Positions 56,661 through 64,000 of a DNA stretch of 64,000 nt are shown piece by piece. The notes under the pieces are model-generated. The model saw nothing but the letters and a program-made list of their open reading frames with translations. It had not been told where the DNA came from and did no database searches. The DNA is from Stereum hirsutum FP-91666 SS1 (Eukaryota; Basidiomycota; Agaricomycetes; Russulales; Stereaceae). The stretch lies in contig NW_006763138.1 of the NCBI RefSeq assembly GCF_000264905.1, positions 1,505,216-1,569,215 of the forward strand, read 5' to 3'. The translations under genes were made by a program, and so were the position numbers. The stretch's first letter is position 1; each line of letters begins with the position of its first letter.

Positions 56661-58595
56661 TGTCGAACACATCACCACTGTCGATATTCATGAGCAAGTT
56701 TTATATCTTGCAGAGAGCAAAACAAAGGCAAACGAAAGAAGGGAAACTTGGTCGGACTGACGTGGATGTGGTTCGGAATGAAGAGGCGGTGCGAGTATTT
56801 CCAGCGGCACAGCCTCGCACAAAATTGCGGAGTTGCGGTAACTTACGTTCTTCCGCTATTGCCGCCGGACGATCGCTAGCACGGTGTCCAGGAACTATCG
56901 ATTCGAAACATCGCCGTCGTTGTTGTTCTACGTGCGTTCTTTCTTCTCCTATGTTCAGAATGGAGCCCGCTACCTAGACCCACAGACTGTATTATCCTTC
57001 CCAATATCGAATAAAATTAAAGTCATGATCTCGCGAGTCGAATCGTTTCCGCGAGTGTCGATGGTGTCTCCGCAATTGGGGGCAAAGTTATGGTACGTAC
57101 AACCAACTACCATGCTCGGGTTGTATGGTCATACAAAACGACAGCCTTGAAAGCCAAAAAGGCTAAACTTTAACTTTCGTGACGGCATTCATCATTTCCT
57201 CATCCGACAAGAAGCTCTCAGGCGCTCTCAAATTATCGTGCTTCGATCAACTGGGTATGTTTTAGAATTCTAATATAGCCTAGCGCCGATATGTTCTTCG
57301 TCACTCAGCAGATCTTCTCGACATTGCTGTACGGAGTGCCTGAAGGGGGCCTCTTCAGCCAAATTCACCATGTACACCGAGATCGCATCCTAGTTCTTGA
57401 TAACATGTCTTCTCTATAAGTAACCCATCGATATCGCAATGCACTGCTTTGCTTCAGAACAATTTATGGTCCGCGGAAACTCCTCATACAATATGCGCAC
57501 AGTTTAGCCAGTGAATGCCCCTGTCACGGTATAAGGAGTGCCTAATTGATGCAGCAAAGCTTAAGCCGAACATGGGACTGCACCGAACCTTGATTATCGC
57601 TGGGCCATCGCTCCATTCTCCGATATGATACTGATACTTTTTTTGGTCTCTCTTCCTCGTAGACCACTTTACAGTCCATGGGCTCGCAGCCTGGGGATCA
57701 ACTGGGTATAACCCTTGAGCCGGAAGAACTGCATCATTCTCTGGAAAGTTTCCGAAGAACTCTTTCTCGGGATCATCCACACACTTGCTCTACCCCTGAC
57801 ACGAGGATCCCAATGGGCGCAACGATAGAAAAGGGGAAAGTGCCCTACAATGCTGCTTCAACGTGTTTTGTGCGTGTTCGTCTCATGAAAACAGTAGCAA
57901 GAGCGGGAACCTTATCATTTTCGTCCCCTTTTGCTTTGGTGATGTTCCGTAGATCAAGGGCCGGAGAGTGGCGAGACGACGCAGCATCACACAGGATTCT
58001 CCGCCGAACGATGGAATCCAAATGTACGGTTATCACATGAAATGACCTAGAGAGCGTGGAAAAGAATGAATCACACAGCAGAAGATCTTCGTTCCTGCGC
58101 TCGCAGGGACGGATTCCGAGTGGCCACTGTAGAAGAGGAGACGCAAATATGCCAACGAGCGCGCAGAACGCAAAGTGCCGTTAAATTGTTTTCTGCGTCT
58201 GCAGAAAACCAGAACCGACGTTGTGATCCGCGAGAAGCAGTAACAGTTATCACGAGATAGCGTGCGTCGAGTGTCTGAGATGTATCGTCCTGCGATGAAA
58301 GTCTCAATGTGGAAATGGGAAGTGCAAGGATGTCGAGATCAGCAAGACACGAATGCCGAACGGAGACATGATACAAATAGTGGTATAAAGCATGAGTTGC
58401 CTTCGCAGGCGAATGGGGATCTGGGTATCGAGAATGAAAATGGAATAAAGAAAGAATAGACGGAAGGCTGTTCGAATAAGGACACCAGGTCCTTCTGCAC
58501 AGCGAGGCGCGGCATTCGGAATCTGTGCGATCATCAGTTCTCGTGAACCTAACGGAGCTATAGATCTGCTGTCTCACCTTTATTCGAACAAATGG
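56661..58595. other. Intergenic stretch with unassigned frames
   Basis: A minus frame at 57,484-57,780 starts MDDPEKEFFGNFPEND and reads like protein for about 60 residues, up to a possible donor after AIIK, but I find no partner exon or family. A plus frame lies at 57,678-58,040 opposite it. Neither is called as a gene. Confidence 0.35.
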
Positions 58596-59618
58596 TCAAT
58601 CAGACGGGCCACCCACAACATGCCCATTTTGAATGCTTCCTCTTTCTCCGTCTCCAACAGAGCGACTCTGTCCATTGACGACGTTCAGCGTCATCTCGCG
58701 TTGCGGGTAAGGTGCAGGAAGAGAAGTGGTCGCAAGCAGAGTATCCAACGGTGGGGATTGTGGGACTGAGGCGTTATGAGAGAAAGAAGACGTAGGCGTG
58801 AATGAACCGAAGCATTGCATAAAGTTTTGGTGTAACTCTGCACGAGCATCCGGAAGGATTCCTGCAATGATAGTTAGAACCTCTATTGAGGGTGAAAATT
58901 AAACTATGCTACGTACTCAGGATATTGATCACCAAATTGGCCGTGTCCGCGGCGGTGGCACGAAGGTCTCGCGTCCAGAGACTGTAGGCTACAACGATCA
59001 TAGCAACCAACCCCACTGATAGGTACAGAAATTAGACAAGACGACAACCATAATGCAGCTAAAGTACAAACCGACAGCGATCCCGATCGCGACACCTGTG
59101 ACAGGCGATAGGTTCTGGGACTCCTCCCCATCTGGGAGGGACTGTTCTGGGGACGCGAGGGAAACGGACGAAGCGGTGACCGTGGGATGAAAGGCGGGAA
59201 CTATGACGGAAGAGGCGGTTAAAGTGGCGCTGAACGTGGCAGGAGAGGCAAGTAATGTTGGAGGTGAGGCGGTGTCCATGATGGACGAGGACAGTGAGGA
59301 CGGTCTGGCGGGTGTGAATGAGGCATGAAAATCGGATGGTGGAGGTAGGCCGGCAGCTGGAAAGACAGGCGAAGGTGTCGGAAATTCAGTGTAAGGAGGC
59401 GTTGCGATCCGCGAAGGGATTTGAATCAATGACGACTTACGGGTGCTGCGTGGCGCATGCGAGTCGGACGACATCGAATAGCTCGACGGAATGGGCGACA
59501 AAGGATCCTCTTGGGAGGCCAATGGGAGAGGCGGAGTGGGTTGAGTGGGCGAGGCGAGCACCATTAGATGCAAAAGTTGGCTGGCAAGAAGTAAAAAGAC
59601 GAGGGTGACCAGTGTCAT
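58596..59618 (-). CDS. Single-pass membrane protein with Ser/Thr/Pro-rich ectodomain, family member D
   Basis: Exons 59,618-59,072, 59,015-58,917 (99 nt, phase 1-1) and 58,861-58,596 give 303 residues. An optional 84-nt intron inside exon 1 (donor GTAAGT, acceptor TTTCCAG, a multiple of three) would give 275. The signal peptide MTLVTLVFLLLASQLLHLMV is followed by about 140 residues rich in Ser, Thr, Pro and Ala, probably O-mannosylated. The membrane segment GVAIGIAVVGLVAMIVVAYS stops at LWTRDLRA, and a roughly 100-residue tail follows. It resembles wall-stress-sensor-like (Mid2-type) fungal proteins in general layout, but I see no specific domain. It has the same orientation and exon phases as members A-C. 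Confidence 0.6.
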
Positions 59619-62187
59619 CTTCGGTGAGTGGAAGTGGGAGCGGAAAGGGTTGGAAAAGTCCCTGTATGCAGACAGCCTCCATTTTATGCCTCTCGATGAC
59701 GGCCAAGAGAGCTTCAATATGCGGTGCGGCGCAATGCGAACGGTGAGAGCTTGCGAGGCTGTACAACAACTCACCCACATACCCAACATCACTGACAACT
59801 CAACTTCTGAACACGCACGAACCCTATTGGCGAGGCCCTACGCTGGTGGGAATGTGCTGCGGTAAATACAGGATGGAAGAGGTCCGTGTTCTGCGCTGCT
59901 GGCGGTCGCCGACGTTGCCTTGCACTTCGGGCCAGCTGGGCAGGGCAGAGGGTGATGGGACTACCTTCCATCAAGACCAGATGTAGATAAACCTTGTGGA
60001 AAGGCGAATAGACAGACAAAGCTAGAAATCAGGGGAAAGTGGAAATGAACGGTTCGCTTTTCCAGGGGAAGAATGTTGGGGTTGGGGGGTATCGAAGGGG
60101 CTCCCCGGTCTCTCGCCTCCCTTCTTGAGGCGAAATCGATGGAATAGAAGCCTGTCAAGCCAGCCCTCTCCCATTCGCCCACTCATCAAAATGGATGGGC
60201 GTCCCGCACTTCACACAGAGAGCGGCGTCTATGGCCGAACCATCATGATGTGAACGCCCGCACACGCCGGTGCAAAACTTCGACGGGTAACAAAGCTCGA
60301 GCAAACTACGTTATTTGGGTATTGATTGGACCTCGAAGCAACAAGTACTGGAGGAATTACTCTCCACCAATCACGCTATGGTCGTTCTAAGGAAAGCCAT
60401 GATTTGAAAATCAGGGCCAGCACAGCCCTCGTAAGTGCCTGCCATGCTTACTGCGAAAGGATACGCTGGAATGAAAGCTCATGCTCGACGCAGTGCACAA
60501 GGTTGATCAGAACATTAGCCTCTTGTCCGAAGAGAGACCCGGTTCAAGGCCGCTGGGGAGAAGTGATTTTCATACGCCCTGTGCTTTGAACCATTTTGAT
60601 CAGGAGAGACACAGGCGTGTCCAATGAAAGCGTTTCAGCATAAACTGCGGGCTTGTCGACACCCGGCGTGGCTTGTGCTAGCCAACAGAGTATGGGCGCA
60701 AAAGGGACCATGGAGCCCCAGGGTACCATAAAAACACTGAAAACTATGTGTTTTATGTCAACAGCTTAGCATGCACTTCACGACTCTTCTCCTTATCGAT
60801 TAATACAAACTGGGATACGAAAGCCGCTCTCCGGCCTCTGACTTCCCTCTGGTTGAGCGCACCATAGGATAGCTCCACTCGGTCAGTGAGAGCACCGTGA
60901 TCTGTTATACATTATATCCTGTTAGAGCAAGGTCCAGAGAGGCCCAGAGATACCGTAGCCTTAGGAGTGGAGTTCCTGCACTCTTCCAGTGGTAAACGTC
61001 GACTGCGAGGAGTCCGAATTGAGCTTGTTCAAGTTTTGTTGTGTTCCCGCTCAGTCCGACGCCTCTTGTGCGGTAACAGCTTCGAATAAAGACCTAGATG
61101 ACGCCAGCATGAGGTTATGCAAAGGACCCGAGAAGCATAGTATGTCGTCGAAGTCAGAGTGCCGTGCCCAGGCTGTGCCAACGACTGTTACCTTGCTTGC
61201 AAGGTCTCTCCCACCCCGGTAATTGTGGCTGAGCGACTTTTTCGCACACAAAGCCAAACAGTTTGCGTAAGCTTTTCTCACATTTCTGTGGCACCCCTCA
61301 CTCAATGCAATCGCGCACTTGATTACCATCATCAGGACGGAGCAATTTCTATTTGCCCTGGCTATACAGTTTTTGTACATGCCCAGCATGTTTCGCGAAA
61401 GTATGCTCGATATCTGCGCAACGCGCTCAGGCCTGAAGGGCTATCGACGCCACAATGAATCAGGCCGATGCTTCTCCTGAGGCCTACATACGCTTCGAGG
61501 CGCTGCTGCGGTCAGCGAAGCAAGAAACCTGACATCAGTGGCCATCGGAACGTGGATGTATTGTGCAGATTTAAAGGCTGCCTCTAATACGAGTTGAATA
61601 CGAGTTTGCGAGCCAAGAAGAACCATCTGTGGCGCGACTCTTGCGTGACCATCCAGAAGTAATTTCCGGCCCTGAATACTCTGCAGTATCGCTAACAAAG
61701 TTGCTACTGCAAATAAAGTGCACATAAATATTGAGCATTGGTACTTATGCCATTGTCAGAAGAGGTCTCTCAAGCAAGGTCAGTGCCACAGCATGTGGAG
61801 CTTCCCTAGTTCATATTGGTCGCGATCATTGTTGCTAAAATTTTGGGGGACTTCGGCAAACTCCGAGCATACACGTGTAACGACTCGTCCAGCGTCGGAG
61901 CCTGAATTTGATCCTGGCTCACTGCTCTTTTCTTTCCAGCTCGCGGAGGACATCGTACGAGCGTCACCGTACAATCTTGTCGTGTACGTACAGACTACCA
62001 TAGAAACTAGTACGCCTCCATATTGCCTCCATATTTTCCTCCGTTTTCTATCCCTTTACTGTGCACCTGCCGCCTGGCTTTTACTATCTGCCTGGGCCGG
62101 CACACATCTTCAATTCAGAAGAGTAAAAGATGGAAGGGAGTCAATGTCTCCTTTGACCTACGAGCGTTAAGTTAAGTTCCTAGGGAT
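59619..62187. other. Intergenic stretch
   Basis: Frames such as minus 61,051-61,389 and plus 61,718-62,170 have no recognisable domain. No multi-exon gene could be built. Confidence 0.4.
61441..61725 (-). CDS. Possible small secreted protein
   Basis: A single-exon frame of 94 residues starts MCTLFAVATLLAILQSIQG, which is a good signal-peptide core. The rest is basic, has one cysteine and shows no domain. Isolated, with no supporting homology; it may be chance. Confidence 0.25.
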   Translation of the reverse strand: MCTLFAVATLLAILQSIQGRKLLLDGHARVAPQMVLLGSQTRIQLVLEAAFKSAQYIHVPMATDVRFLASLTAAAPRSVCRPQEKHRPDSLWRR

Positions 62188-62189
62188 TA

Positions 62190-62631
62190 CTACAGCGTAC
62201 CCAGATGTGCAAATTCTGCGGTGCTCGAGCTCCTGTACTCTTTTAACATGCACCAGTGCCAATCTAAGTACACAGGCAGGTGGAAAAAACTCTAAACTAC
62301 GCTTGACGATTTTATCGGGATTTTTTACTAGTAAGCTATGCTGTCGTCGACGTCGAGCGCGTCGACGAGTGCTTGCACCCAGTAATGCAAATTTTCACTT
62401 TTGGCGGGCCGGAAGCCTTCCGACGCGCGTCGCAAGTCAAAAGTGCATACTTTCGACATTTTCGAGCATTTTGACGGGACATGCTCGATTTTCGCCAAAC
62501 AAAGTACCCAGGGACGATAGTATGCTGTATTTACATGTCGAGGAATATTTTCAGGGGGAACGGGGGAGAACTCGAAGAGTAAAGTCAAAATTTGCACTTC
62601 TGTAAGATTTGCACCTCTGGGTACGGGGTAG
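62190..62631. mobile_element. 442-bp MITE-like element with TA target duplication
   Basis: The left end CTACAGCGTACCCAGATGTG (from 62,190) and the complement of the right end CTACCCCGTACCCAGAGGTG (to 62,631) match at 22 of 26 positions over the full arms. TA flanks both ends (62,188-62,189 and 62,632-62,633). The interior has no coding capacity and holds an inverted pair TCGTCGACG/CGTCGACGA near 62,344-62,368. Arm divergence suggests it is older than the element at 19,320-19,585. Confidence 0.85.
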
Positions 62632-62633
62632 TA

Positions 62634-64000
62634 CCGGACTGTGTGAACTAACACTGTATCATCACATCGATCGACCAGCGTTTCCTTTGGGATGGGGACT
62701 TACCGAGTGCTAAGCAAGACTCGAAAAAAAATGGGGTGTCAGGCTCAGTCACTGCAAGTGAAGCTTAAAGGTCATCATCCCCAACGGATCAGAACTTCCC
62801 TATAAGAATGCGGTGACAATGGTCTTCTGATTCGAAGTTCATAAGATTCGTGCGGTGCATCTTCACGCCTGATGTGACTCTTTCTGTTAATTTCGCTTGC
62901 ATGATGAGCGTGAAAAGTCCACAAGAACTCTCTCCGAGCGCTCTTTGTGGTTCATTAAAGTCGGCAACGAGGCGTCGCATGGTTCAGCATGGAACGTAGT
63001 AATTCTCTGAACCCGACTCGGAAAGGCTGTAGGCCGACCTGACGGTGAAAGCATCACAATCGGACCCGTGTTGACATACCCGTTCTATTGTGGCCGAAAA
63101 CCATCGGAATTCACAAGGTCCGTTGATATTAACCGTTGAATGCCCCGTCCTGGACGTCGTTGGGTGCGCGGGGTCACTCCCGGGTGGCAGTCCCCAGGCT
63201 CGTCGAGAAATGTTTGTTTTAATTCAGGACCGCCTTGTGGTCATTCTCGCAGCTCCATTCTCCAATAAAGAGGATACACGAGACTGCAACCACCTAAGTA
63301 ACAATTTGCACGACACAGTATCGTGCATCGCGTTTTGCGTGCAAGGAACTTTAACTTGTCAATAGCACTCTGTCGAAGGCTGCCCATATGGGGATGTTCG
63401 ACACTGTATGGTCCACGCACAGACACTCGGGTGAGTGCGACACAGCCCTTGAACATGTATCCGTCTTGTGTTTCGCAGGACTTCATTGTCGTTTTGTTGC
63501 TTCCGAGGGCAATACCAGCGGAGCGGAGGCAATTTACGTGACTCGGAGAACGTCCCGCATGAATCAATGCGCCACTGACACATGGGATCCAAGTGATAGT
63601 GGTTTGGCACAAGATTATGCATGCAAGGGTGGAGAGGCTGCTATACTTGTCACTAAATGAAAAGAGGTGTGTATAATACAGCCTCTCTCGTCTCTCATCA
63701 CATTCTGATGTCGCTTGAATATCCATACAGTAACGTTGTTGTAGGGTCGAAGATTTCTGTGGAGGCGGGTACCGCTTAGGCGCAGCTACACTGTGAGAAC
63801 CTGAGCACGACGAAAACGGTGGGGAACGTCTCCCCAGACGTTCTTTTTGGCTGTGCGTGCTAGGACACTCACAACCTGGGGATCGTCGTGATTTGAGCTC
63901 CGAACTCGACGGAGCGGAGTGGCATGTGGACCTCGAGGATCTTTCGCACAAGGACGCAGGTATATATAGCATGTTGAGAACAGGCACGTAGTCCGGGCTA
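62634..64000. other. Right-end stretch, no assigned gene
   Basis: The longest frame is minus 63,241-63,987 (248 residues, open to near the window edge), with Ser/Arg-rich sequence and one hydrophobic patch (LSTLACIILC). No domain is seen. It could be part of a gene continuing to the right or chance. Confidence 0.3.

Overview
This window is nuclear DNA from a filamentous fungus, most likely an agaricomycete basidiomycete. Its genes are split by many short introns (about 48-90 nt) with GTGCGT, GTGAGT, GTACGT or GTAAGT donors. It carries fungal NLR-like genes, a fungal thioredoxin reductase, a multi-exon GH20 hexosaminidase and several small DNA transposons. All exon structures below were assembled by eye from splice signals, reading phase and family knowledge. 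No transcript data were available, but every multi-exon model called intact closes to a whole number of codons.

Left half (1-31.6 kb): an immune-receptor-like and transposon-rich region. The minus strand carries the 5' part of a patatin/NB-ARC NLR gene (1-2235). Two tandem, decayed FMN-dependent 2-hydroxyacid dehydrogenase copies follow (about 5.5-7.9 and 11.6-14.1 kb), separated by a 3.1-kb AT-rich insert. Next comes a ubiquitin-like/TPR gene whose repeat array is frameshifted (14.4-17.3 kb). A cluster of non-autonomous DNA transposons lies between 17.4 and 19.6 kb, including an hAT-type element with an 8-bp target duplication. A poorly coding stretch runs from 19.6 to 24.9 kb. The complete paralogue of the first NLR gene lies at 24,881-31,642: ten exons, 2054 residues, patatin - NB-ARC - 23 TPRs - coiled coil - multi-pass membrane tail. 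In it the patatin nucleophile serine is replaced by glycine. The truncated copy keeps the serine.

Middle (32.4-41.7 kb): ordinary housekeeping genes. Msp1/ATAD1 AAA ATPase and mitochondrial inner membrane protease subunit 2 diverge from one 424-bp intergenic region. Thioredoxin reductase has an in-frame upstream start that would add a mitochondrial-type leader. A 13-exon secreted beta-N-acetylhexosaminidase follows.

Right part (42.5-64 kb): a decayed and a near-intact MYND-finger gene, the latter with one in-frame TGA at the conserved tryptophan. After these come four minus-strand genes for small single-pass membrane proteins (46,961-47,751; 50,796-51,718; 54,212-54,948; 58,596-59,618). All share one architecture: signal peptide, short or Ser/Thr-rich ectodomain, a membrane segment completed by a 99-102-nt phase 1-1 exon, and a basic tail. 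I recognise no family for them, and they are the best candidate here for an undescribed gene family. A diverged tandem duplication with an inverted 38-bp core (55.6-56.7 kb) and a 442-bp TA-flanked element (62.2-62.6 kb) complete the window.
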